Below are positions 36,790 to 45,453 of a stretch of 64,000 nt of DNA, one piece after another. This stretch comes from Sinorhizobium terangae (lineage in GTDB: Bacteria; Pseudomonadota; Alphaproteobacteria; Rhizobiales; Rhizobiaceae). The stretch covers positions 1,488,001-1,552,000 of the forward strand of contig NZ_CP121660.1 in the NCBI RefSeq assembly GCF_029714365.1, read 5' to 3'. Numbering within the stretch: the stretch's first letter is position 1; every line of letters begins with the position of its first letter. A model generated the notes under the pieces. The model did no database searches, was not told the DNA's origin, and saw nothing but the letters and a program-made list of their open reading frames with translations. The position numbers were made by a program, and so were the translations under genes.

Positions 36790-37155
36790 ATGTACAAGCA
36801 TGCCGTCGAGAGCTACGTCTGCGTGTCGAACTCAAGGCGCCTCGTTGACGAGGTGGCTGCGCGAACTGCTGAACTATGCCAAGCTGTGGCCGGCGATGGC
36901 GCGGAACGCGCATTGATGTTCGAGGAAGGCAAGGCGATCATGAAAGCGACCAAGGACGGTCTCCTGCTTTGGATTGGCGCACGCAGTCGCCTCATGTGCC
37001 ATTCGCTCCAGGTCGCAATCGAGAGCAACCTTTTTCTTGTTATGCCTCAAAGACCAGCGGAAATCCCTTGGTATCCCGGCGAAGGCACACCCTTTGCGGT
37101 GATCGAGCGGCTACTCGAGAAGCCTCAAGGCAGCACCACCCGAGTTCTAAGGTGA
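36790..37155 (+). CDS. hypothetical protein, possibly DUF2218-like
   Basis: A 121-residue soluble protein. Its central part, with EEGKAIMKATKDGLLLWIGA and RSRLMCHSLQVAIESNLFLV, faintly recalls DUF2218 proteins (an 'ASRYL...LC' start, a short beta unit and a terminal helix), but this is not firm. A ribosome-binding site AAGGATGATCGG precedes ATG 36790. It stands alone between the AHL synthase and traA. Confidence 0.55.
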   Translation: MYKHAVESYVCVSNSRRLVDEVAARTAELCQAVAGDGAERALMFEEGKAIMKATKDGLLLWIGARSRLMCHSLQVAIESNLFLVMPQRPAEIPWYPGEGTPFAVIERLLEKPQGSTTRVLR

Positions 37156-37466
37156 TCGCGCGCCCAGCCTGTTGACTTCGATGGTGATCTCCACTCGGAT
37201 GATCGCGAATATGAAATCTCTTGAGCTGGTGGCGCCTGTCGTTTCGTCAAGATCGGTCGACTGCGGCGCGAGGTCTGTTTGCGCCTGTCGAGATGATGCT
37301 GGAACGGTTTGAGGGCATCGGGAACGGCGACCTCCCATAAAACGATCAACGACGATCCACACCAGACCTGCTCCATCCCAAGTTCAGCTACAGCCGGCGC
37401 TGTCATCGAATTCGGTACTGGCAGTGGTCTCGCGCCCGGGCCTTAGGCAAGCTAAACCGGCTGCAC
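37156..37466. other. degenerate spacer after the hypothetical gene
   Basis: About 310 bases. On the minus strand two short frames (VWCGSSLIVLWEVAVPDALK and ATSSRDFIFAIIRVEITIEV) look like pieces of one former protein separated by a frameshift, but no family was recognised. No clear terminator for traA was found. Confidence 0.35.
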
Positions 37467-40400
37467 CTATTGCCCGATGCCACGCGCCCTGTCGATGGTG
37501 CGCCGGCGTCGCTCCGAGAGGATTTCCTGGCTGCTGCCTGTGCGGACTATCTGTTGCAACACCTTCAATCTCTCCCACATCGCTTCGAACGCCCGGCGCT
37601 GCTTCGGCGGCACGCGATTGATAACGTCCTTCTCGCCGCGCAGGATCGCGTTGGGATCGAAGCGCTCGTCGAGTGCTCGGCTAACGGCGGTGAACTCGTG
37701 CCTAATGGCGGGATCGAGCGAACCGATGGCCACGCCGAGCTTGCCGTCTATTTTCTTCATCTCCGATGCGAGCCGGCTTAGCGCGCCTTCGGCGGCTTGC
37801 GATAATCCGGGAATGGCGACAGCCATCCGGCGTCGCTCTTCCGTGACGGCCTGCCGCTCGGCGTCGAAGGCTCTAATCCAGGAGGCGCCGAGCGAGCGCA
37901 GATGGGCGGCCGCCGAGGACACTGCCTGCAGCGCGTCCTTTCTCTCGCGGCCGGAGGCGAGCATGCGATCCATCAAGCGATCCGATCCACGGAGCGCACC
38001 ATAGGCCGCGGGATCGTTGCTCACGGCGGCCGCGATCCGTTCGGCCGCAAAGCCCTTGATGATCAGTTCCTCGATCATGTCTACCGCGCCAGCCGGATCG
38101 CGCCAGATCTGCTTGGCGGCCTCAGCGAGCGCCGCGCGATGATGGCGATAGTGCGCCGCGGTGAGCGCCCTTCCCCGCGCGTCCTCGTCAACCGGTGTTC
38201 TGAACTCTGTCACGGAGGCAAGCATCGGCAGTACGGCTTTTGCCTCCTTCCCGAAATCGACACTTGCGGCGGCGACGATCTTCGAGCGGTCCCTTCTCTC
38301 GGCCAGACGCTGTTCTTCGGTAAAGCGCCGGACGGCCTCGAAGAGCCGCGTGAGCTTTCCCAGCCGTTCATTCGTGAGATCTTCCGGCATGCGCTCGGCC
38401 ATGTTGCGCTCGGCGATCGCATCGGCCTTCACGGTAAAGGCGCTCCAGCCGAAGCGGGCGGTCAATGCGTCGTTGACCGCCTTGACCTCCTGCACGACCG
38501 AGCGATCCTCGACGGCAAGCGCGAAGGCGGTCTTGTAGGCGTCGTCGCCGCCCTGCCTGCGCACTGCCTCAATCTCCACGAGGCGTGTCATGGCGTGCTT
38601 CGAGAGGGCCGGGATAGACAGCGACATATGGGCTCGGCGCATCTGCTCGCGCTCGCGGAACCGTTCGGCGTTCCGGCGGAATTCGGTCGCGTGCACCCGG
38701 GCCAGTGGCAGCAATTCCTCCAATGCCGCCGTGGCGATGCTGCGCTCATCGCGCGCCGCGCGGCCATCGACCATGAGGTCGGACCCTCGCAGGCGACCAA
38801 GGCGGTCTGGTGCTTTGGCGAGATCATCAGCGAGTTTGCGGGGTTCGATCCCGGCATCGGAGGCAAGGGCATTCAGGTGGACAAGCGCCGCATCGGGATC
38901 GCGATAGATCCGTTCGAGCGGCTGCCGAAGGATGATCTCCCGCTCCTTCCAGCGCGGCGACGAAAGCTGCGCGAGGCGCGCATCCTCATCGACGCTCCGG
39001 GCGAACTCGGTGGTGGGCGGAATTAGGTAATGCCCACCGAACGTGATCCCTTCGGCAAGCGCTTCCGTCCGTTCCTCGCTGTAGGAAACGCGCCGTTCCC
39101 GCTCGATCGCAAAGCCGAGCGCCACGCTCGCCCGCTCCCAGAGTTTCGCCAGCTGTTCCCTCTTTTGCGCAGTTCCGACCCACCGGCGTGTAACGCCCTC
39201 CTCGATTTCCGCCGCCACCAGAGAGAGATGGTCGAGCCCGCGCCGCCGTGCGAAGTCCTGTGCATGCGCCTGGTAACCGGCTTCGCTCTCGAAATCGAGC
39301 GTCGTCGTCTTGGCACCGGAGCGCGACAGTCGTTCGGCCAGCCATTTAAACAGGTTCGGCCGATGCCTCTCGCGCTCGATCCGTTCGTGGCGAGCCCCAG
39401 CGGTTTCAATCTGCCTGGCGGTCCAGACATTACGATCGACTTCACGTTCCTCGGAGCGCTTCTCACCCGTTTCGTTGTCGACGACCGGGACCTTGACCGT
39501 GACCTTCTCGACACCATCCTTTCGCAGTGTAACGGTGTCACCCTCCGAGATGCCGGCCTCGTCGAGCGCCTTTGGCAGGCTCACACCCCAGAGGCGATGG
39601 ACGGTTCCGTCATCCGTCCGGATGTCAGCATAGGGGCTGTCGTCGGCATTTTCATCAGCGGACCGGAACTTGGCTTGCCCGGTTTCCACCAGCTCGCCGG
39701 TGACCCCGGCGGCATGATCGACGCGCGGTCTCAGCCCCCACTCCGGTTTCGCCTTGAAGTCCTCTTTCGCCGCATAGAGATCCGCGCGGTCACGATGCCG
39801 GGTCATCGCCACATAGGTCAGATGCTGGTCCATCATGCCGCCGGCGAGCACGAAGGTCCGGTCGACGGTGGCGCCCTGCGATTTGTGAATTGTCGCGGCA
39901 TAGCCGTGATCGACATTGCGATAGCTGTCCTCGCTGATGACGACGTCACGGCCATTGTCGAGGCGAACCGACAGCAACGCATCGCCCTGCTTGTCGCCGG
40001 TGGAAACGACCGTGCCGAGCACGCCATTCTTCACATATTGCGGACCAAGACGCTGTGCACGCGGCTCCACGAAGCGGGCATTCTCGAGGAAGATGATGCG
40101 GTCGCCGGCGGCAAATTCCCTTGGCCCCCGGGCAGTCTGAAAAGTGCGGCCGTCGCTTAGTGAGCCCTCGTCCGTCATGACCTGGCGCAACGCATCGTTC
40201 AGCCGTTTGACATCGTTATTGGTATGGGCGAGCACAAGCAGTTCATCGCCGCGAAGCCGAGGCGTTCCCTTGCCAACGATTGATTTCTGAAGGAGTGCGC
40301 GGCGTGCATTCGCCCAGTCGGAAACGATGCGGCCGATGATCTCGTCCCGTCTCTCCATCTCGACAATACGGCCCTGCTGCGCATAGGCGTCGAGGCCCTC

Positions 40401-42086
40401 TTCGACCTTGCCGCGGGCAAAGAGCCGCGAAGCGCTGCGCGCCCACTCATCGCGCTGGCGGCGCACGCCGGCAAGTTCGGCAAAGCCGACACGCTCCGAG
40501 ATCGCCCGGAAGGCCGCGCCAGCCTGGATGGGCTGCAGCTGCATGGCGTCACCGACCAAAACCGCTTTTGCGCCGGCGTCCTCGACGACCTTCAGGACAC
40601 GCGCCATCTGCTGCGAGGAGACCATCCCGGCCTCGTCGATCACCAGCACATCGCCGCGATTTAGCTGTTCGCGCTCGCCGGCCCATGCCAATTCCCAGGA
40701 TGCGAGCGTGCGCGACCTGATGCCGGAACTGTCCTCCAGTCCTTCCGCGGCCTTGCCGGCAAGCGCCGCGCCGATCACCCGTCGCCCGTCGCTTTCCCAG
40801 GCAACGCGTGCGGCAGCAAGCAGCGTCGACTTGCCCGCCCCCGCAAGACCGACGACGGCGGCAATGCCGTTGTCGCGCGTTACGTGGCGAACGGCATCGA
40901 CCTGCTCGGGATCAAGCCTGAATGGTTTTTGCGGATCCTGCGTTTCGACCTTTTCGATCGCAGCGACGAGCGCCCGATCGGAGACGGCGAAACCTCGGCG
41001 TTTGGACAGAGTGCGCGCTGATTGCGCCATGTCATATTCGGTGCGCAGGATTTCCCGCGTGGTAAAAACCGCGGACGCCGTCGCCTTGCCGGTCTCGCCA
41101 TTGACCTCCTGCGGCTTCAGCAGCACCAGGTCGTGCGAAGCCATTAGCCGCGCGCGGATATTGGCGAAATCGACGGGATCGTCGACATAGCGGTGCAACG
41201 CCTTGGCAATGTCGCGCTCGTCAAAAGTGGAGCGTTCGTTGCCGAGGTGCTTCAAGAGAAGCTCGGGATTGGCGAGAAGCCGGTCTGCCATCTCCTGTCG
41301 GCGGGCAAGATCGGCCGGCGCGAAGTACATCTCGACGCCCTTGCGGGCGAGCGCCGCCTTCTCCGGTCCGAGATGTTTTTGCGCAATGCCGTCGAGTCCC
41401 TGTTCAGCATAGGAGCGGCCGTCGAGGCGGATGTCGTGCCCGGCGAGCGCCAGGTGCCTGTTGGCTGCTTCCGCCCAGGCAATCTTCAACGCCTTCATGG
41501 TTTCCTTGTCGCCGGCCCAGAGCTTGTAGACGATCTTGCCGTTCGGCCGGTCCGGCGTGACGACACGCAACGGCTCGCCGTCTTCGCCAAGCACCGCCAC
41601 CTTCTTCGGCCCGAATCCTCGCTCCGTCAGGGGCCTGAGCGTGGTCATCAGATGGATGTGCGGATTGCCATCCTTGTCGTGATAGACCCAGTCGGCGACC
41701 GTTGCCTTGGACGTGAAATTCTCCCGCACGAACTCGCGAACCAGCGCGATGTTCTCCGCCCGGGTCAGCTCTTCCGGCAGCGCGATGATCAGTTCTCGGG
41801 CAAGCTGGGCGTCCGCTCGTGTCTCGTGGAACTCCACCGCATTCCAGAGCGCCTCGCTCGCCTTGGCGACGGATTGTCCGTCGATCGCCGTCTTCAGCCA
41901 ACCCGGGATCTGGTCCGGCAGCGCCAGTTCCTCATGCACCAGTTCAGAGGCCCCACCCCTGTAACTGAAGGACGTGCCGGCTTGATCGTCCATCATCCGG
42001 GCGCGATGGCGGTAGGCAGCGGCCGAGACGATGCTGCGTCCCGCTCCCCTGCTGATCACCTGCGCTCTGACGAACATGATCGCCAC
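37467..42086 (-). CDS. traA: TraA relaxase-helicase (Ti-type, MOBQ)
   Basis: Nicks oriT and unwinds the transferred strand. The 1,539-residue protein has an N-terminal MobA/MobL relaxase domain (FVRAQVISRGAGRSIVSAAA; metal-binding motif in YHDKDGNPHIHLMTTLRPL) and a TraI-type helicase domain with Walker A GLAGAGKSTLL, Walker B VLVIDEAGMVSS and the late motif YAATIHKSQGATVDRTFV; a long helical C-terminus follows. GTG 42086 is chosen because GGAG lies seven bases upstream, family members begin MAIMFVRAQ, and longer starts would run through oriT. It diverges from traCDG. Confidence 0.95.
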   Translation of the reverse strand: MAIMFVRAQVISRGAGRSIVSAAAYRHRARMMDDQAGTSFSYRGGASELVHEELALPDQIPGWLKTAIDGQSVAKASEALWNAVEFHETRADAQLARELIIALPEELTRAENIALVREFVRENFTSKATVADWVYHDKDGNPHIHLMTTLRPLTERGFGPKKVAVLGEDGEPLRVVTPDRPNGKIVYKLWAGDKETMKALKIAWAEAANRHLALAGHDIRLDGRSYAEQGLDGIAQKHLGPEKAALARKGVEMYFAPADLARRQEMADRLLANPELLLKHLGNERSTFDERDIAKALHRYVDDPVDFANIRARLMASHDLVLLKPQEVNGETGKATASAVFTTREILRTEYDMAQSARTLSKRRGFAVSDRALVAAIEKVETQDPQKPFRLDPEQVDAVRHVTRDNGIAAVVGLAGAGKSTLLAAARVAWESDGRRVIGAALAGKAAEGLEDSSGIRSRTLASWELAWAGEREQLNRGDVLVIDEAGMVSSQQMARVLKVVEDAGAKAVLVGDAMQLQPIQAGAAFRAISERVGFAELAGVRRQRDEWARSASRLFARGKVEEGLDAYAQQGRIVEMERRDEIIGRIVSDWANARRALLQKSIVGKGTPRLRGDELLVLAHTNNDVKRLNDALRQVMTDEGSLSDGRTFQTARGPREFAAGDRIIFLENARFVEPRAQRLGPQYVKNGVLGTVVSTGDKQGDALLSVRLDNGRDVVISEDSYRNVDHGYAATIHKSQGATVDRTFVLAGGMMDQHLTYVAMTRHRDRADLYAAKEDFKAKPEWGLRPRVDHAAGVTGELVETGQAKFRSADENADDSPYADIRTDDGTVHRLWGVSLPKALDEAGISEGDTVTLRKDGVEKVTVKVPVVDNETGEKRSEEREVDRNVWTARQIETAGARHERIERERHRPNLFKWLAERLSRSGAKTTTLDFESEAGYQAHAQDFARRRGLDHLSLVAAEIEEGVTRRWVGTAQKREQLAKLWERASVALGFAIERERRVSYSEERTEALAEGITFGGHYLIPPTTEFARSVDEDARLAQLSSPRWKEREIILRQPLERIYRDPDAALVHLNALASDAGIEPRKLADDLAKAPDRLGRLRGSDLMVDGRAARDERSIATAALEELLPLARVHATEFRRNAERFREREQMRRAHMSLSIPALSKHAMTRLVEIEAVRRQGGDDAYKTAFALAVEDRSVVQEVKAVNDALTARFGWSAFTVKADAIAERNMAERMPEDLTNERLGKLTRLFEAVRRFTEEQRLAERRDRSKIVAAASVDFGKEAKAVLPMLASVTEFRTPVDEDARGRALTAAHYRHHRAALAEAAKQIWRDPAGAVDMIEELIIKGFAAERIAAAVSNDPAAYGALRGSDRLMDRMLASGRERKDALQAVSSAAAHLRSLGASWIRAFDAERQAVTEERRRMAVAIPGLSQAAEGALSRLASEMKKIDGKLGVAIGSLDPAIRHEFTAVSRALDERFDPNAILRGEKDVINRVPPKQRRAFEAMWERLKVLQQIVRTGSSQEILSERRRRTIDRARGIGQ

Positions 42087-42110
42087 GACCGTCTCCAGAC
42101 CTCTCCGAGC

Positions 42111-42140
42111 ACGTCGCGCCAGCGACGTATATTGCGCCCT
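42111..42140. other. oriT: origin of transfer (oriT), RSF1010/Ti-like nick region
   Basis: A perfect inverted repeat with arms ACGTCGC (42111-42117) and GCGACGT (42122-42128), followed by ATATTGCGCCCT (42129-42140), the conserved nick-region core of MOBQ/Ti-type origins. It lies in the gap between divergent traA and traC, exactly as on Agrobacterium and rhizobial plasmids. The nick is expected within TGCG/CCCT. Confidence 0.85.
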
Positions 42141-42309
42141 CAAACCGATCGGCCTGCCAAGGCCGATGCCGCTTTTCCGGAAGGCGGCCATGGGCCGGAA
42201 TTCGGCTGCGACATTTTCCGGGATGGCTGGAGATAACCCATTTAACTAACTTGTTCTAGTGTGTATAAACGATCCGACGCACTGTTGCACACACGAGGGA
42301 GCACGGAGA
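42141..42309 (+). promoter_or_regulatory. traCDG promoter region
   Basis: AT-rich leader to traC. It contains TTTAACTAAC and GTGTATAAAC (a -10-like hexamer). The reverse complement of 42240-42253 reads CAAGTTAGTTAAAT, sharing AGTTAGTT with the palindrome at 18996. GAGGGAG at 42296 serves traC. Confidence 0.4.
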
Positions 42310-42594
42310 ATGGCAGCGAGAACATCGATTTCTGACGTTGATGCGCAGATCGAGAAGCTGTTTGAACGCAGGAGACTTATGGTAGCTAAAGCCGCCGGGC
42401 GCTTTGCCCGCGCGGCGACGAAGTCCGGCCTTGCCGAAATGGAGATTGCCGACGAGGAGCTCGATCGGATCTTCGAAGAGATCGCCGCGCGATTTCGGAA
42501 AGGGGAAAAGAAAGGGGCTCCTGGCGCATCTGCGCCACGTCGACAGCCAAGTGGCGAGACTGGAACGGCGACGGAGGTTTCTCATGACGGTTGA
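42310..42594 (+). CDS. traC: TraC relaxosome accessory protein
   Basis: A 94-residue protein of the Ti-type TraC family, an oriT-binding accessory of the relaxosome. The N-terminal half is a helical segment ISDVDAQIEKLFERRRLMVA with the typical KAAGRFARAATKSGLAEMEI. The C-terminus is Gly/Pro-rich. ATG 42310 is preferred over 42259, which would add an unrelated leader. It overlaps traD. Confidence 0.88.
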   Translation: MAARTSISDVDAQIEKLFERRRLMVAKAAGRFARAATKSGLAEMEIADEELDRIFEEIAARFRKGEKKGAPGASAPRRQPSGETGTATEVSHDG

Positions 42595-42823
42595 CCGCAA
42601 GCGCGAGGCGCGGGAGCGATTCCTGCTCGGCGGCATGGTCGTCAGGGCGGGTCTCACGAAAGCCGACCGGGCGTTCCTGCTTGGCGGTTTGCTGGAGCTG
42701 GCAAAAGTCGCTCCGGGCTCCTCCGAGCATCGGCGGCTGCGCGAGATCGGCGAAACGGCGTTCAAGGCCCAGCCGTCGGATGTGCCGTCATCGCCGATCA
42801 AGGAGACACGGGAATGGCGGTGA
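42584..42823 (+). CDS. traD: TraD conjugal transfer protein
   Basis: A 79-residue protein with the compact TraD signature RKREARERFLLGGMVVRAGL and TKADRAFLLGGLLELAKVAP. It is a small accessory of Ti-type transfer systems with an unclear mechanism. The start has GGAGG about seven bases upstream inside traC, and it overlaps the end of traC and the start of traG, so the three are translationally coupled. Confidence 0.88.
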   Translation: MTVDRKREARERFLLGGMVVRAGLTKADRAFLLGGLLELAKVAPGSSEHRRLREIGETAFKAQPSDVPSSPIKETREWR

Positions 42824-44733
42824 AGGCGAAACTGCATCCAAGCTTGTTGCTCGTTCTGGTACCGGTCGCCGTTACGGCCTTTGCCGTTTATGTGATCGGC
42901 TGGCGCTGGCCGGCACTCGCCGCCGGCCTATCCGGGAAAGCAGAATATTGGTTCCTGCGGGCGGCGCCTGTGCCGCCACTTTTGTTCGGACCGCTGGCGG
43001 GCCTGTTAAGCGTATGGGCTTTGCCACTGCACCAGCGGCGGCCCGTCGCGATGGCAAGCCTCGCGTGCTTTCTCGCGGTAGGCGGCTTCTATGCCTTGCG
43101 CGAATTTTCTCGCCTCGGCCCATTCGTCGAAAGCGAGGCGGTCACATGGGACCGCGCGCTCTCCTATCTCGACATGGTCGCTGTCATCGGCGCAGTCGTT
43201 GGCTTTATGGTCGTAGCTATCTCCGCGCGCATCTCCACCGTCGTCCCGGAACCGATGAAGCGCGCCAAGCGCGGAACCTTCGGGGACGCCGACTGGCTGC
43301 CGATGTCGGCGGCGGCAAGGTTGTTCCCGGACGATGGCGAGATCGTCGTCGGCGAGCGCTACCGCGTCGACAAGGAAATCGTCCATGCACTGCCCTTCGA
43401 TCCGAACGATCGCAGCACGTGGGGACGGGGCGGCAAGGCGCCGTTGCTCACCTACAGACAGGATTTTGATTCTACCCATATGCTCTTCTTTGCCGGATCG
43501 GGTGGATACAAGACGACCAGCAACGTCGTGCCGACGGCGCTGCGCTACACCGGGCCTCTGATCTGCCTCGATCCGTCGACCGAGGTCGCGCCTATGGTGG
43601 TCGAGCACCGAACCCGCGTCCTTGGGCGTGAGGTGATGGTGCTCGATCCGACGAACCCGATCATGGGCTTCAATGTTCTCGACGGGATCGAGGGGTCGAC
43701 GAGACAAGAAGAGGATATCGTTGGCATCGCCCATATGCTGCTGTCGGAAAGTGTGCGCTTCGAGTCCTCAAGCGGGTCCTACTTCCAGAACCAGGCGCAT
43801 AACCTCCTGACCGGCCTCTTGGCGCATGTGATGCTCTCGCAGGAATATGCTGGCCGGCGAACCTTGCGCAGTCTGCGGCAGATCGTGTCCGAGCCGGAGC
43901 CCTCCGTACTCGCCATGCTGCGCGACATTCAGGAGAACTCTCATTCAGCCTTCATCCGCGAAACGCTTGGCGTCTTCACCAACATGACCGAGCAAACGTT
44001 CAGCGGCGTCTATTCGACCGCCTCCAAGGATACGCAGTGGCTCTCGCTTGAGAGTTACGCGGCGCTCGCCTGTGGCAACGCGTTCAAATCAAGCGATATC
44101 GTGAGCGGCAAGAAGGACGTGTTCCTGAATATCCCGGCATCGATCCTGCGCTCCTATCCGGGGATTGGCCGCGTCATCATCGGCTCGCTGATCAATGCGA
44201 TGGTCCAGGCGGACGGTGCGTACCAGCGCCGGGCGCTCTTCATGCTCGATGAGGTGGATCTGCTTGGCTACATGCGGGTGCTGGAAGAGGCCCGCGACCG
44301 CGGGCGCAAGTACGGGATCACAATGATGCTGATGTACCAGTCGGTCGGCCAGTTGGAGCGGCATTTTGGGAAAGACGGCGCGACGTCATGGATCGATGGC
44401 TGCGCTTTCGCGAGCTACGCCGCGATCAAGGCGCTCGATACGGCCCGCAACGTCTCGGCGCAGTGCGGGGAAATGACTATCGAGGTACACGCCCGCTCTC
44501 GCAACATCGGTTGGGACAATAAGAACGGTGGCACGCGCAAATCGGAAAGCGTCAACTACCAGCGCCGCCCGTTGATCATGCCCCACGAGATCACGCAATC
44601 GATGCGCAAGGACGAGCAGATCATCATCGTGCAGGGCCATAGTCCGGTCCGCTGCGGGCGGGCCATCTACTTCCGACGGAAGGATATGGACGAGGCAGCC
44701 AAGGCGAATCGATTTGTGAAAGGGAGCCCGTGA
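42814..44733 (+). CDS. traG: TraG type IV coupling protein
   Basis: Inner-membrane hexameric ATPase that brings the relaxase-DNA complex to the VirB channel. The 639-residue protein has membrane helices in the first 120 residues (LVLVPVAVTAFAVYVIGWRW; WDRALSYLDMVAVIGAVVGF), Walker A GSGGYKTTSN, GPLICLDPSTE near Walker A', and Walker B ALFMLDEVDLLG, then MLMYQSVGQLERHFG. Length and order traC-traD-traG are as in Ti-type loci. Together with the virB operon it completes a self-transfer system. Confidence 0.95.
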   Translation: MAVKAKLHPSLLLVLVPVAVTAFAVYVIGWRWPALAAGLSGKAEYWFLRAAPVPPLLFGPLAGLLSVWALPLHQRRPVAMASLACFLAVGGFYALREFSRLGPFVESEAVTWDRALSYLDMVAVIGAVVGFMVVAISARISTVVPEPMKRAKRGTFGDADWLPMSAAARLFPDDGEIVVGERYRVDKEIVHALPFDPNDRSTWGRGGKAPLLTYRQDFDSTHMLFFAGSGGYKTTSNVVPTALRYTGPLICLDPSTEVAPMVVEHRTRVLGREVMVLDPTNPIMGFNVLDGIEGSTRQEEDIVGIAHMLLSESVRFESSSGSYFQNQAHNLLTGLLAHVMLSQEYAGRRTLRSLRQIVSEPEPSVLAMLRDIQENSHSAFIRETLGVFTNMTEQTFSGVYSTASKDTQWLSLESYAALACGNAFKSSDIVSGKKDVFLNIPASILRSYPGIGRVIIGSLINAMVQADGAYQRRALFMLDEVDLLGYMRVLEEARDRGRKYGITMMLMYQSVGQLERHFGKDGATSWIDGCAFASYAAIKALDTARNVSAQCGEMTIEVHARSRNIGWDNKNGGTRKSESVNYQRRPLIMPHEITQSMRKDEQIIIVQGHSPVRCGRAIYFRRKDMDEAAKANRFVKGSP

Positions 44734-44833
44734 TGGATCGAGCGCGGCTGGCCATACATCACCGCGCTTCACCATACGATCGCGTCGTCCTCAGCCGGAC
44801 GGCAGGGCTTCACGAGCGGCAAAGAGCCGCCTA

Positions 44834-44947
44834 TCAGGGCAGCTCCGTGTCTTCGCGGTGGCGAGCGAGCTCTGCCCGCGCCGCCTCGATTTCCCTCTCG
44901 ATCTGCTCGCGCTCCTTGGCGTCGACGGCGTTCTTGAGCTCGGCGCG
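44834..44947 (-). pseudogene. 3' part of a small coiled-coil gene split by the recombinase element
   Basis: The minus-strand frame encodes RAELKNAVDAKEREQIEREI then EAARAELARHREDTELP and stop. It begins exactly at the left end of the mobile element. The missing 5' part (MTIEQHIEELRA) is at 51006-51041, beyond the right end. Joining the two, with GGCGCG counted once, gives one uninterrupted 47-residue frame. Function unknown; the whole protein would be a charged helix. Confidence 0.8.
44942..44947. repeat. left flanking copy of GGCGCG (target duplication or crossover core)
   Basis: GGCGCG lies immediately outside the left inverted repeat and again immediately outside the right one (51006-51011), in the same orientation. 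In tyrosine-recombinase elements such a 6-base repeat may be the crossover core instead of a transposase-type duplication. Confidence 0.75.
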
Positions 44948-44961
44948 TTATCCTGACAGTC
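44948..44961. repeat. left terminal inverted repeat of the recombinase element
   Basis: TTATCCTGACAGTC, matching the reverse complement of the right end (TTATCTTGACAGTC) at 13 of 14 positions. Confidence 0.85.
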
Positions 44962-44987
44962 AAATGAAAAGTTGAATCTCAGTGGCG

Positions 44988-45016
44988 GAAAAATCGAGAG
45001 GGGTAAGTCCTCTCGT
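44988..45016 (-). terminator. rho-independent terminator after the small ORF
   Basis: On the minus strand a hairpin with arms CGAGAGG and CCTCTCG (7 bases, 7-base loop) is followed by ATTTTT. It lies 14 bases after the small ORF stop and inside the element's left end, so transcription from the element stops before the interrupted host gene. Confidence 0.7.
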
Positions 45017-45029
45017 TTCGTCGCCGACC

Positions 45030-45203
45030 TCATTCGAGGTCAGCGGCGAAGGCTTGGATGTCACGCGCGAACTGCTCGGCCGCAGCTTGCTCCTGCGCAA
45101 TCAAGGCCGCCAGTTCGGCTTCGGCCGCGGCGCGTTCTTCCTTGGTGAAATAGCAGCTCCGAAGCTCGGCGCGTAATTCGTTGATTTGATCGATAGTGGT
45201 CAT
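45030..45203 (-). CDS. small coiled-coil protein carried by the element (target paralogue)
   Basis: A 57-residue charged helical protein. It starts MTTIDQINELRAELRSCYFT and continues KEERAAAEAELAALIAQEQA. AGGAGA lies eight bases before ATG 45203. The N-terminus matches the interrupted gene (MTIEQHIEELRAELKNA), including the same CGCGCCGAGCT stretch at the place where the element inserted in the other copy. A terminator follows it and a stem-loop shared with the other locus precedes it. Function unknown; it may be a passenger, a regulator of the recombinases, or a landing-site decoy. Confidence 0.75.
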   Translation of the reverse strand: MTTIDQINELRAELRSCYFTKEERAAAEAELAALIAQEQAAAEQFARDIQAFAADLE

Positions 45204-45261
45204 GTTGATCGTCTCCTTTTGATGACGTCAACGAGGCCACGTGCGCACGAAGCGTGTGTCA

Positions 45262-45355
45262 GGGATCGCGGAACGCGACCGGCAGCGCCGGCGAGTGGGG
45301 TGCCGGTTTTGTCGGAGCGAAGGGAACCGGAGCGGAGATAAAACCGGGGGCCCAC
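45262..45355 (-). repeat. leader stem-loop, copy A (inside the element)
   Basis: About 95 bases roughly 75% identical to 51105-51200. The core is a stem CCGGTTTTGTC (45303-45313) pairing with GATAAAACCGG (45337-45347), 100 bases upstream of the small ORF. Copy B has the same stem with two compensating pair changes, so the structure itself appears conserved. Confidence 0.65.
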
Positions 45356-45453
45356 GCTCGTCCTTGACGCGGGCTGAGCAGCCGTAGAATGGGACGGCAG
45401 AAAGAAGAGAACCCGCGACCCCGACCAGGGGGCGCGACCGTATTTCTAGGAGG

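Noticed and set aside
37902..40160. Long plus-strand ORFs (374 and 376 codons) opposite traA
   Set aside because: They lie antisense to the relaxase gene, have no family likeness and arise from high GC in the third codon position.
44730..44975. 81-codon plus-strand ORF starting at the traG stop
   Set aside because: Most of it is antisense to the interrupted small gene and it reads across the end of the mobile element.
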